Below, in pieces: positions 1-8,473 of a stretch of DNA of 64,000 nucleotides; position 1 is the stretch's first letter, and every line of letters begins with the position of its first letter. The notes beneath the pieces were generated by a model. That model saw only the letters and a list, made by a program, of their open reading frames with translations, had not been told where the DNA came from and did not search any database. Source of the DNA: Agrobacterium arsenijevicii (GTDB taxonomy: Bacteria; Pseudomonadota; Alphaproteobacteria; Rhizobiales; Rhizobiaceae). The stretch is taken from NCBI GenBank assembly GCA_000949895.1, contig JWIT01000028.1:1-64000 (forward strand). The letters are read 5' to 3'. Both the position numbers and the translations under genes were made by a program.

Positions 1-774
1 TGGCGGGAACTCCACGAAAATATCCGAACGCAGCAAGATATCGCGGTGCATCTCGGTCTTGCCTGGGCAGTCGCCGCCGACGCCGTTGATGTGGACGCCG
101 GGCCCGATCATATTGTCGCTCAGGATCGTGGCGTTGTGCTTGTCGGCCGTTGCTGTCGTAATGATATCGGCACCTTCGACCGCCTGTTCCGCAGAGGTGC
201 AGGCCTCGATCTGAAACCCGAACCGCTGGAGATTGCGGGAGCAGCGAGCAGTAGCCTCGGGGTCGATGTCGTAAAGTCGTATCCGATCGACGCCGATCAG
301 CGCCTTGAAGGCCAAAGCCTGGAACTCACTTTGGGCACCGTTGCCGATCAGCGCCATCGTGCGCGAATCTTTACGGGCCAGATACTTTGCCGCGATCGCG
401 GAGGTCGCGGCCGTTCGCAAGGCCGTCAGGATTGTCATTTCCGACAGCAGCAGCGGATAGCCGCTATCGACATCGGAGAGCACGCCGAACGCGGTCACCG
501 TCTGCCGTCCCGACTTCGTGTTTTTCGGATGCCCGTTGACGTATTTGAAGCCATAGAGCGTTCCGTCGCTCGTCGGCATGAGTTCAATCACGCCGTCCCG
601 CGAATGCGAGGCGATGCGTGGAATCTTGTCGAAGCTTTCCCAGCGCCGGAAATCTTCTTCAATGTAGCCGGCCAGTTGAACAAGGAAGTTCTCGATCCCG
701 GTGCTGACCGCCAGATCCATCATGTTTTCAACACTGATGAACGGAACGATGTTGAGGTTGGCAAGTGCAGGCAT
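1..774 (-). CDS. ocd: Ornithine cyclodeaminase, C-terminus cut by window edge
   Basis: Converts L-ornithine to L-proline with release of ammonia, the last step of opine-derived arginine breakdown. The 258 visible codons start MPALANLNIVPF and run off the left edge. The Rossmann region (ALIGNGAQSEFQALAF, about residues 141-156) and the family motif NGVGGDCPGKTEMHRDIL near the end are clear members of the OCD/mu-crystallin family. Usual length is about 350 residues, so roughly 95 are missing. It is the last visible gene of a leftward operon, 47 bp after the opine-dehydrogenase-like gene. Its place after arginase and opine oxidase supports the ornithine role over other members of the family such as pyrroline-2-carboxylate reductases. 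Confidence 0.9.
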   Translation of the reverse strand, partial: MPALANLNIVPFISVENMMDLAVSTGIENFLVQLAGYIEEDFRRWESFDKIPRIASHSRDGVIELMPTSDGTLYGFKYVNGHPKNTKSGRQTVTAFGVLSDVDSGYPLLLSEMTILTALRTAATSAIAAKYLARKDSRTMALIGNGAQSEFQALAFKALIGVDRIRLYDIDPEATARCSRNLQRFGFQIEACTSAEQAVEGADIITTATADKHNATILSDNMIGPGVHINGVGGDCPGKTEMHRDILLRSDIFVEFPP

Positions 775-821
775 CTTTTGGCCCCCTTTATTGGTTTGAT
801 AGGCTGCCGGACGAGCCCCGA

Positions 822-1904
822 TCACACGGGTTCGGCCGTGATCGCGTACCCGGTAACTACCCGTTTCTTGAGCGTGGGCAGATCCAGCGGGCCGAGGTCT
901 GGAAGCAGGTCGTTTTCTTCGGAGAAGTCGCGTCCGTAGCAGGCGCTTAAGATCCGCACGCCGCTTTCATGCAAGGGTGCAGACAGGCCGGCTGCTTTTG
1001 CCAGATGCAGGGTGGGGATCAGACCAAAGGGAACGTCCTCGAGCACGTAGCGCGTATCAAGGCTCTTCGGGCCTGCCGGATCGCTTCCGCGATCGACGAG
1101 GATCGATGATATTTCCGAGACGGATTGGCCGGATATGTCGAACGACAATCGGAAGTGATCGAAGGTCGACCGGACCGTTTTGCCGAAGGCTGACGCGATT
1201 GCCAGCCTTTCCAGATCGAGCGCCTCAAGGAACCGCCCGACGGCAGGCGTGACGTTGGTGTTCTGACCCCATTCCTCGGCCCGCTCGATACGCGACAGAT
1301 TGCACAGCGCGATCCCCATGTGGTCCTGGGGATTGAGATTGCTCAATGCGATCGTAAGGACGTCGTCCTTCACGTCGAAGCGATCGCCGAACAGGGCGAC
1401 ACAGGTTTCGTGCGCCCGTTCTGCGAAACGGGCCGGTACCGTCGCCATATCGACCTTTGCCCGGATGGCGCCGATGTTGAACGTATCCGCCGCCCGCGGC
1501 TTGCAGGTCAGCACAGTCGTGCTCCATGCCGTGATCGGGATCTCGATTCCACGCTCGGCCAGTCCCTTGGCGAGATAAAGCGCCGCAAAGGAAAGATGAG
1601 CGCTGATAATCACCGAATGACGTGCGCTGAGGTGCGGCAGAAGAGCGTCGAGAACAAAGCGGTGGCCATAGGCGGGCAGTGCCAGTACGATCACATCGGC
1701 TTCGGTCAATTCCTCGGCGTTCGTGCAGATATGCGGGTGGAACTCTGTGCTGATCGCACCCGTGATCTTCACCGGTGCGCCGGCAGAGAAAGCAGCAGTT
1801 CTTTCGCGTGAACGCGACCAGATCAATGGCTCATGGCCATTCTGTAAGAGGAACGCCGCATACCCAATGGCGATCGATCCTGCTCCGGCTATTCCTACCT
1901 TCAT
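822..1904 (-). CDS. NAD(P)-dependent octopine/nopaline dehydrogenase-family protein
   Basis: The predicted protein has 360 residues with an N-terminal dinucleotide-binding fold ([15 protein letters not shown], residues 2-16) followed by a helical domain of the opine dehydrogenase type. The ATG at 1904 is chosen because AGGAGGAAGAG precedes it; an in-frame upstream extension to 1973 lacks a good ribosome site. Members of this family join an amino acid and a 2-keto acid reductively, or run the reverse reaction. Here it sits between arginase and ornithine cyclodeaminase in a catabolic operon, so an oxidative or side-product role is more likely than opine synthesis. The substrate is unknown. A ketopantoate-reductase-like activity cannot be excluded from sequence alone. 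Confidence 0.8.
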   Translation of the reverse strand: MKVGIAGAGSIAIGYAAFLLQNGHEPLIWSRSRERTAAFSAGAPVKITGAISTEFHPHICTNAEELTEADVIVLALPAYGHRFVLDALLPHLSARHSVIISAHLSFAALYLAKGLAERGIEIPITAWSTTVLTCKPRAADTFNIGAIRAKVDMATVPARFAERAHETCVALFGDRFDVKDDVLTIALSNLNPQDHMGIALCNLSRIERAEEWGQNTNVTPAVGRFLEALDLERLAIASAFGKTVRSTFDHFRLSFDISGQSVSEISSILVDRGSDPAGPKSLDTRYVLEDVPFGLIPTLHLAKAAGLSAPLHESGVRILSACYGRDFSEENDLLPDLGPLDLPTLKKRVVTGYAITAEPV

Positions 1905-1980
1905 CCTCTTCCTCCTGGTTTCGAAGGGTTTGTCTCGGTGCGAGAGGCAAACCTCGATCGCACCGGGCAACACCCGGTGA

Positions 1981-2904
1981 TCAAAATGCTGTTGTCACCC
2001 TGTCGAACACGCGCCGGCCGAATAGGCTCGAGGCAAGATCGGTTATGAGGCGGGCAGTGCGCCCCCTCTCATCCAGAAACGGATTGAGCTCCGCCAGGTC
2101 GAGTGACGTGACAAGGCCGCTGTCATGGAGCATCTCCATGATGAGGTGCGCTTCCCGGAAGGTCGCTCCGCCAGGAACGGTCGTGCCCACTGCTGGCGCG
2201 ATCGCGGGATCGAGGAAATCGACATCAAGGCTGACGTGCAATCTGCCGCTGACCTTACTCACGCGGTCAAGAAAAGCTTCGAGCGGGCGTACGACCCCTT
2301 GTTCGTCCAGAACCCGCATGTCAGCGACTTGAACACCGATCTCGGCAACCCGTCGCCTCTCTTCCGGATCGACTGAGCGAATCCCCATCATGGATACGTT
2401 GCGGGGATTTACAGGCGCGGCCAGCGGCGGCAGCCCTTCGAAGCCGGATTGGCCCGTATAGTAGGCTACGGGTGTGCCGTGGAGATTGCCGCTCGCGGTC
2501 GTGTGGAGGGTATGCAGGTCCGTATGCGCGTCCAGCCAAAGGACGAATTGCTCCTTGCCAAGCTCGGCTGTACGTTGGGCCACACCTGAGACGGTGCCAG
2601 CAGACATCGAGTGATCGCCGCCGAGAAAGACCGGAAGATCGCAGCTGCGGGCCATCTCCAGAGCTTTCTGGGACAGACTGCGCGTCCATCCCACCAGAGC
2701 ATCGAGGTTCTTCACCGCGGAATTGGGGTGGCTGAGTTCGGGTTCGACCGTTGGTGTCGCATCTCCGAGATCGGTGACAGCCCAGCCCAGCTCCGTCAGA
2801 ACTTGCGTCAAGCCGGCAGTCCGAAACGCATCAGGTCCCATCAGGCATCCGGGTTGGGATGCGCCACTTTGAACGGGAGCTCCCAGGATTTGGCACGTCT
2901 TCAA
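1981..2904 (-). CDS. arcA: Arginase
   Basis: Hydrolyses arginine to ornithine and urea in the cytoplasm, linking opine cleavage to ornithine cyclodeaminase. The 307-residue protein shows the binuclear manganese motifs [14 protein letters not shown] and SLDVDFLDP followed by PAVGT, the standard set for arginases of the RocF type. The TTG at 2904 is chosen because AAGGAG lies 6 bases upstream and family alignment begins at [11 protein letters not shown]; the open frame extends to 3006 but that extension looks non-coding. It lies 98 bp after the noxA-like gene and 76 bp before the opine-dehydrogenase-like gene, in the same operon. The symbol follows use for Ti-plasmid arginase. Confidence 0.92.
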   Translation of the reverse strand: MKTCQILGAPVQSGASQPGCLMGPDAFRTAGLTQVLTELGWAVTDLGDATPTVEPELSHPNSAVKNLDALVGWTRSLSQKALEMARSCDLPVFLGGDHSMSAGTVSGVAQRTAELGKEQFVLWLDAHTDLHTLHTTASGNLHGTPVAYYTGQSGFEGLPPLAAPVNPRNVSMMGIRSVDPEERRRVAEIGVQVADMRVLDEQGVVRPLEAFLDRVSKVSGRLHVSLDVDFLDPAIAPAVGTTVPGGATFREAHLIMEMLHDSGLVTSLDLAELNPFLDERGRTARLITDLASSLFGRRVFDRVTTAF

Positions 2905-3002
2905 CTCATTCTCCTTGCGATGCCGCGAAGCGTTGATTTCGCCAGCACCGTTCATTTCTTGACTGCAACTTTGGTCACCGCACAGTTGCGATGGCCGAAC
3001 GA

Positions 3003-4421
3003 TCACTCATGTGTCGACGCTGAAACGACTTCCTCGGCCTGCTGAGCTGCCAGCATCGACACCGTTAATGGAACGAAGGGAGGCCGCGGATTGAACAGGC
3101 CGACCTCGCCGGCGGTCAGCCCGGCGACTGACTTCACCAGCTCGTGCACCGGGTAGCCGCACTGCCTTCCCTGACAGGGACCCATGCCCGCGCGCGTAAA
3201 ACTCTTCAGCTGGTTGGGGCCTCGGCAAGCGCCACGGACAGCAGCTTCCCTCAACACGCCCGCGCTCAACTCCTCGCACCGGCAGACGATCGTTGCGTCG
3301 TCCGGCGGGGTCCGCGCAATATTCGGCGGGTAGGCCCCATCCAGAAATCGCCGGAACGACTTTTGCCGGCCATGCTGCGCTCTCAGCGGTTTTGTCTCGG
3401 TATCCGCCTGAGCGGCCGTCAGGGCGCCGTCACGAAGAAGGACGCCGATCGCGGCGATCTCTCCCTCGATCTCGGCATTGACGGCGCCTCCGATCCGCGC
3501 ACCGTCCCCGGCTATGTATAGTCCGTCCGGACCTGCGTTCATCCACTCGTCGCGCTCAAGCCGGAACGCTGACTGGCCGACATCCCACATCAGTTGCGCG
3601 CCGGCCGACACCGCCAACTGATGGCTTGGCACCAGCCCCTCGTGAACAAGAAGGGATTTGACCTCCAATCTGTCGGACCTTCCGCTTGAAGTTTCGAACC
3701 GTACAGTTTCCAGTCGTCCGCTTCCCTTGGCGCTGATTTTGACCACGTTGCGTACGTGCCGAACGCCACTGAACTGCGGTAACCAGGCAATCCCTTTCAG
3801 GATTTGGCCAGGCTCCTGCAGTGCTCCGCGAAAACCGCGCAGCGAACGGCTGATGAGACCCCGAGGGGTCGTATCGAGATGAGCGACCGGCTTTGCCCCC
3901 GCGAGCCGCATCTGCTGCATATATAGCAGCGGGAGAGGCCCGCTGCCGACGACGGCAACGGGGCCTCTCGGCAACTGACCTGCCGTTTTCAACAGGATCT
4001 GTGCGGCGCCAACCGTCATGACGCCGGGTAGCGTCCAGCCGGTGAACGGAACCGGGCGTTCCTGTGCGCCCGTAGCGAGCAAGAGATGCCGTCCCCTGAC
4101 GGAGCGAATTTCTCCGCCCCAGACGTATTCCACCGTCCAACCCTGGCTGAGCCTGCTTACCTGAGCATCCGGGATGTAGTCGGCGCCACAGGCCAGAAAT
4201 GCTTCGACTTGCCGGACGCCGCGTCGATATTCCGCCCCCAGAATGTTTATGATTGGGCTTGTAGCGTTGCGGCCGGCATTGCGCCAGATCTGACCTCCAG
4301 GCTGTGATTGCGAATCCAGCACGATGACGGACAGACCGCCGCGTACAGCGCGCCTCGCTGCGGCCATGCCAGCGGGGCCGGCTCCGACGATCAACAGGTC
4401 GGCGCTCGAATGATGGTTCAT
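3003..4421 (-). CDS. noxA: Opine oxidase subunit A, FAD/NAD(P)-type with Fe-S domain
   Basis: The 472-residue protein matches the large subunit of octopine/nopaline oxidases, which oxidatively cleave the opine to arginine and a 2-keto acid. It has an N-terminal FAD fold (GAGPAGMAAA, residues 13-22), a second dinucleotide fold (VAVVGSGPLPLLY, near residue 156), and a C-terminal BFD-like [2Fe-2S] domain with CRCEEL and CQGRQCG. The start overlaps the stop of the [2Fe-2S] subunit by ATGA, so the subunits are translationally coupled. The same three-subunit layout is used by D-hydroxyproline dehydrogenases; the nopaline call rests on the arginase, ocd and nocT neighbours. Confidence 0.85.
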   Translation of the reverse strand: MNHHSSADLLIVGAGPAGMAAARRAVRGGLSVIVLDSQSQPGGQIWRNAGRNATSPIINILGAEYRRGVRQVEAFLACGADYIPDAQVSRLSQGWTVEYVWGGEIRSVRGRHLLLATGAQERPVPFTGWTLPGVMTVGAAQILLKTAGQLPRGPVAVVGSGPLPLLYMQQMRLAGAKPVAHLDTTPRGLISRSLRGFRGALQEPGQILKGIAWLPQFSGVRHVRNVVKISAKGSGRLETVRFETSSGRSDRLEVKSLLVHEGLVPSHQLAVSAGAQLMWDVGQSAFRLERDEWMNAGPDGLYIAGDGARIGGAVNAEIEGEIAAIGVLLRDGALTAAQADTETKPLRAQHGRQKSFRRFLDGAYPPNIARTPPDDATIVCRCEELSAGVLREAAVRGACRGPNQLKSFTRAGMGPCQGRQCGYPVHELVKSVAGLTAGEVGLFNPRPPFVPLTVSMLAAQQAEEVVSASTHE

Positions 4422-4711
4422 TTCAGCCTCTTCGGATGGTCATGGCGTTCGACCCTCATGCCGGCGTGAACCGTTTGCTGACAGCTTCGGATCGTGCCGA
4501 TGTCTTCGACGTGCACGACACATTCGAAACAGACGCCCATCATGCAGTAGGGCGCCCGGGGCTGGGCGGAAGGAAAGGAGGTCCGCGTATGGATGTCGTC
4601 CAGACGCAGAAAGACGGCGGCCAGAGGCTCTCCATCGCGAGCGGTCACGAGACGACCGTCGACGGTGATTTCCACGGCTTGGCCGGAGGGAAAGAGAATT
4701 TCACTCGTCAC
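4418..4711 (-). CDS. Small [2Fe-2S] subunit of opine oxidase
   Basis: This is a 97-residue ferredoxin-like protein carrying YCMMGVCFECVV and a later RSCQQ, giving the C-x4-C-x2-C-x12-C ligand set of plant-type [2Fe-2S] proteins. The GTG at 4711 overlaps the TGA of the noxB-like gene (GTGA), and its own stop overlaps the next start (ATGA). A longer upstream frame to 4921 is read across the noxB-like gene and is rejected. It probably passes electrons between the two flavoprotein subunits. This third subunit is easy to miss because it is short and embedded between overlapping neighbours. Confidence 0.85.
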   Translation of the reverse strand: MTSEILFPSGQAVEITVDGRLVTARDGEPLAAVFLRLDDIHTRTSFPSAQPRAPYCMMGVCFECVVHVEDIGTIRSCQQTVHAGMRVERHDHPKRLK

Positions 4712-5826
4712 GCCGCGATCCCCATCTTGAATCTGCTGCCGCGGAAAGCGTCGTAGGATGGCTCCCTTCCACCGGCTGCCAACCATTCGGCAAAAGGACC
4801 TGCATGCAGAGCGGCAAGGGTGACGCCGGAATGGCATGCGACGACGTGGATACCTGGGTATCGCCGCGACCGATCGTAGACAGGCACCCCGTCCGGGGTC
4901 AGCACGCGTAGTCCCGCCCACTGCCGTATGACACGCAACGCGCCGACGTCAGGCATCACATTGATCGCGCGATTGGCGATATGACGTGCGCCGGCAGCTG
5001 TCACGTCGGTAGACCGGCCCACACGTTCATTCGTAACGCCGAGCTGAAACGTGCCCGTCATGGTCTGACGGATACCGCTGGCGGCGTAAGGGAAAACCGG
5101 GGCGACCCGTTCCGTGATGAGAAGCTGCCCCTTTTCCGGGACGAGCAGAAGCGGAAGGTCCAGGCTCTTGGCAAAAGCCATGGAGTCATTTCCCGCTGCA
5201 ATAATCACCCGCTCCGCCTCTATCGTGAGGCCATCCGTCGCCAGTCGGAAGCCGCCAAGCGTGGGCGCGATGCTGTCGACGTGTTCGCCCGTCATCAAGG
5301 TTCCACCGAGGCGCACAAATCCGTCCAGCATAGCGCGAAGGACCAGCAGAGGATTGACGTCACCGTCCATATGACTGAACGACGCTGAACACACCTTCGG
5401 CCCGAGACGGATGTCGGGAAGCATGCGCTCGATGCGCGAGCGCTCCAGCATCTCGAAGCGATAGTCAGGATGAATGGCAGCCATCTTCTCGCCGATCGCT
5501 TTTTCTTCTTCTGCCTGAGCTTCCGACGCACAGAAGAGCAAACCACCGTTGCGGCGGTACTCCACGTCGACACCCGTCAGTTCTTTCAACTCGGAGGCAA
5601 AACCTGGCCACAGCTCAGCGCTTTGCCGCGTGATGCGATGGTATTCAGGATATTCGTCGCCCTTGCCCTGAACCCAGATCAGGCCGAAATTCGTTCGGGA
5701 CGCACGCAGCGCATCGTCCGCGCCATCGATGATGATCACCCGGCGCCCCAACTTGGCTAACCCGTATCCAATTGCGGCGCCCACTACACCGCCGCCAACA
5801 ATGGTTGTCTCGAACTCGTGATCCAT
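4708..5826 (-). CDS. noxB: Opine oxidase subunit B, DAO-family flavoprotein
   Basis: This 372-residue FAD-dependent amine oxidoreductase of the D-amino-acid-oxidase fold begins MDHEFETTIVGGGVVGAAIG, with the FAD-binding GxGxxG at residues 11-16. The C-terminal section contains GLRVLTPDGVPVYDRS and HSGVTLAALHAGPFAEWL, typical of catalytic subunits of soluble opine, sarcosine and hydroxyproline dehydrogenases. It is the first gene of the leftward operon and is coupled by GTGA to the small Fe-S subunit. By analogy with Nox/Oox it holds the opine-oxidising active site. The 607-bp upstream region carries the candidate NocR element. Confidence 0.86.
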   Translation of the reverse strand: MDHEFETTIVGGGVVGAAIGYGLAKLGRRVIIIDGADDALRASRTNFGLIWVQGKGDEYPEYHRITRQSAELWPGFASELKELTGVDVEYRRNGGLLFCASEAQAEEEKAIGEKMAAIHPDYRFEMLERSRIERMLPDIRLGPKVCSASFSHMDGDVNPLLVLRAMLDGFVRLGGTLMTGEHVDSIAPTLGGFRLATDGLTIEAERVIIAAGNDSMAFAKSLDLPLLLVPEKGQLLITERVAPVFPYAASGIRQTMTGTFQLGVTNERVGRSTDVTAAGARHIANRAINVMPDVGALRVIRQWAGLRVLTPDGVPVYDRSRRYPGIHVVACHSGVTLAALHAGPFAEWLAAGGREPSYDAFRGSRFKMGIAA

Positions 5827-6433
5827 TTAACCTTCTCACAATACGAAGGCTTCCGTGCCCGGGCGAAACGTTCGATCCGTGGCCATTAGCCTCCAGTGAG
5901 CCAGACGCATCCTTCAATCCTCGTGCGGTCGGCTATACAGTGTGTCCAGCTGTCGCCGTTTTACGGCCAAGTTTTGAGGACCTTCTTTGCTTCGATTTCA
6001 TCAGTCTTGAACAGATGATCACCATGTGAAGCGGGTCTATTGCAGATCTGGCTATCTTGGAATTCTTGCCTTCCAGCTTAGGGATAAGGCGTTGCCGCCC
6101 ATGCTACAAGGGCAGTAATAGGCATACGGCGATGTTCAAATGTTATGAAGGCGGCACGGTTCTAGGGCCGTCGCGAGCCACAGGACGCGACCGGTTAATC
6201 TCAGTCACCTTCGTCGCCCTCAGTTTCTATAAGCAGGCGAGTCTCATCCGTTCCGATTGATTGCCGTTGCCAATCAATCGGTGGGATATGCAAATTCTCC
6301 AAACAGAGTGAGCAGCGTATTCATCGCTGAAATATCGCGAATCATTCCAGGACGGAGACAGGTTTCATGAAGATCAGAGTAGATCGAAATATCCCGCAGG
6401 CCGACCAACTGAAGAAGCGAGGGTAAGTGGCAG
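5827..6433. promoter_or_regulatory. Divergent control region between nox operon and hyuAB
   Basis: No convincing gene is seen in these 607 bases; short frames here show no family features. It must hold the promoter of the leftward nox-arginase-ocd operon and that of the rightward hyuA gene. It contains one copy of a 59-bp repeat (6092-6150) shared with the nocP/nocR intergenic region. Just before hyuA, GAGGGTAAG serves as a plausible ribosome site. Confidence 0.6.
6092..6150 (+). repeat. Copy 1 of shared noc control repeat, candidate NocR site
   Basis: Compared without gaps with 14974-15032 it matches at 45 of 59 positions, with a 19-base perfect core caagggcagtaataggcat at 6107-6125 and conserved ttgcc at its left edge and tgttatg near its right edge. 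Both copies lie upstream of a leftward opine operon (281 bp from noxB here, 204 bp from nocP there, measured from the core). LysR regulators typically bind such partly palindromic elements, so NocR is the obvious candidate ligand. The assignment is an inference. Confidence 0.7.
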
Positions 6434-8470
6434 ATGCTTAGAATCGGCGTTGATATCGGTGGGACGTTCACAGATTTTTGCGGGTGGCGTGAAGGAGAGG
6501 ACAGGATCGTCACTCTGAAGGTACCTTCGACTCCTCCCGCTTTCGAAAACGGTTTCCGCGAGGGATTCGAAAAACTACTGGAACGGCTCGCGCCCGAGCC
6601 GGGCGAGGCAGCCTTCGTCATGCACGGCACCACGGTCAGCACGAATGCCGTAATCGAGCGAAAAGGCCCGAAGATCGCGTTATTCGTAACGAAGGGATAC
6701 AGGGATCTGCTCGAACTGCAGCGGATCGGCGTCCGCAACCCTCTGAACCTGTTCGAGACCCGAACCAGGCCGCTGATCGATCGCGAGATGGTTTTCGAGG
6801 TTGAGGAACGCCTGCTGCGCGGCGGCTTGGTTCGAACCTCGATCGACGAGGCCGCAGTCGAGGCACTTGCCCGTCGTGCAGCCGACGCAGGTGCTGCCGG
6901 CTATGCGGTCGCGCTGCTTCACAGCTACGCCAACCCGCAGCATGAACAAGCGGTCGCGCGGGCTATCCGTAAAGCGGTCGGCGAAGATGCCGAGGTCAGC
7001 CTGTCCAGCGAGATCTGGCCGCGGATCGGAGAATACGAAAGAGCGATCGTCAGTGTGCTCAACGCTTTCGTGAAGCGCCGGATGAACGAGTATATCGGTG
7101 CGGTCGAAACTTATGTGGCTGAACGGTTGCCAGGGTCGCAACTTTTCGTCACACGCTCGAACGGTGGTGCGATGGCCGCCAGTGAGGCGCGCAACTTCCC
7201 CGTCCATACGCTTCTGTCGGGTCCGGCGTCTGGCGTGACGGCTGTGCAATATCTCGGCCGCGCCTTGGGCGAACACAACATCCTCACCATGGACATGGGT
7301 GGCACCAGCACTGACATCTCGCTCGTGCGCGATGGCGAAGCTCTGACCTCGACTTCGGCCGAGGTGGGTGAGTTTCCGGTTGTCATGCCAGTTACCAGCA
7401 TCGAGGCGATCGGCGCAGGCGGCGGTTCGGTCGTCACGATTGATGGCGGGGTGTTGCGTATCGGCCCGCGCAGTGCTGGGTCCTATCCTGGCCCTGCCTG
7501 CTTCAGCCGAGGCGGCACGGAACCCACGCTGACCGATGCCTTTTTACTTGCGGGCTATTTGCCTGAAGCCCTTCTTGGCGGCGATATGCAGCTCGATCGT
7601 CATGCCGCCGAACGCGCTATGGCGCCGATTGCGGAGACTCTCAAGACGGACGTGCTCAGCGCCGCGGAAATGTGCGTCACCGTCGCAAGCTCGAACATGG
7701 TGGCCGGTGTCTTGCCTTATCTCGCACGCCAGGGCGTCGATCCCGAAGATCTGACGGTGCTCGTTTACGGCGGGGCTGGCGCGATCCAGGGGCCGCTCCT
7801 TGCGGCCGAGATCGGCGTGAACCGCGTTCTTGTGCCGGCGACACCTTCCGTATTCTGTGCCCTCGGGGGCCTTGTCTCTGATTTGAGCAATGACGCGCTC
7901 GAAACCGTCCACGGCCTTGATATCGATGGTTCTCTCATCGCGAAGAAGTTTCAGGTCCTTCGCGAGCAGGGAGCCGAATGGTTATCGCGGCAATCATCGC
8001 CGGAGCGTCTTGTGTCGAAAACGTTCGAGTGCTGGGCCGAGATGCGCTACGTCGGGCAGTCCTTCCAGGTCGACGTGCGGCTGCCGGATACGGCGATCGA
8101 AGCGCAAGACATCGGCGCGATGCATGCCGCCTTTCACCAAGAGCACGAACGCATCTACAGCCATGCCGACAAAGCGGCACCAGTCGAGTTCGTCGACCTG
8201 CGCATGCGCGTGCGTGGATCGATGTCGATACCTCAGCCCACAACACCTGAAACGTCCGGGGCTGGCGGTGCGCTCAAAACGGTTCGTTCGATGCGCTTCC
8301 ACAACAAACTCATTCCCGAGGTACGCGTCTTCGATCGCGCATCTCTCACCCCCAACGATGCGATCCAGGGGCCGGCCGTCATCGAGCAGCGTGATGCGAC
8401 GATCGTCGTTCCGCCAGAGTTCGTTGCCCGCGTCGGAGCCTTTGGCGCAATCCTCATGACCCGGAGCTGA
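6434..8470 (+). CDS. hyuA: Hydantoinase/oxoprolinase family, subunit A
   Basis: This 678-residue ATP-dependent amidohydrolase subunit has an N-terminal actin-like phosphate motif GVDIGGTFTDF (residues 5-15) and the central TMDMGGTSTDISLV, both hallmarks of HyuA, N-methylhydantoinase A and 5-oxoprolinase A. These enzymes use ATP to open five-membered lactam or hydantoin rings. Its stop is 3 bases before the start of hyuB, so the two form one complex. The ATG at 6434 follows GAGGGTAAG. Being divergent from nopaline oxidase and beside a nopaline importer, it may act on a lactam form of the opine, although acetone-carboxylase-type or plain 5-oxoproline activity is possible. Confidence 0.9.
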   Translation: MLRIGVDIGGTFTDFCGWREGEDRIVTLKVPSTPPAFENGFREGFEKLLERLAPEPGEAAFVMHGTTVSTNAVIERKGPKIALFVTKGYRDLLELQRIGVRNPLNLFETRTRPLIDREMVFEVEERLLRGGLVRTSIDEAAVEALARRAADAGAAGYAVALLHSYANPQHEQAVARAIRKAVGEDAEVSLSSEIWPRIGEYERAIVSVLNAFVKRRMNEYIGAVETYVAERLPGSQLFVTRSNGGAMAASEARNFPVHTLLSGPASGVTAVQYLGRALGEHNILTMDMGGTSTDISLVRDGEALTSTSAEVGEFPVVMPVTSIEAIGAGGGSVVTIDGGVLRIGPRSAGSYPGPACFSRGGTEPTLTDAFLLAGYLPEALLGGDMQLDRHAAERAMAPIAETLKTDVLSAAEMCVTVASSNMVAGVLPYLARQGVDPEDLTVLVYGGAGAIQGPLLAAEIGVNRVLVPATPSVFCALGGLVSDLSNDALETVHGLDIDGSLIAKKFQVLREQGAEWLSRQSSPERLVSKTFECWAEMRYVGQSFQVDVRLPDTAIEAQDIGAMHAAFHQEHERIYSHADKAAPVEFVDLRMRVRGSMSIPQPTTPETSGAGGALKTVRSMRFHNKLIPEVRVFDRASLTPNDAIQGPAVIEQRDATIVVPPEFVARVGAFGAILMTRS

Positions 8471-8473
8471 TCA

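Noticed and set aside
46-939. Rightward 297-codon open frame at the left edge
   Set aside because: It is antisense to the clear ornithine cyclodeaminase and has no family features.
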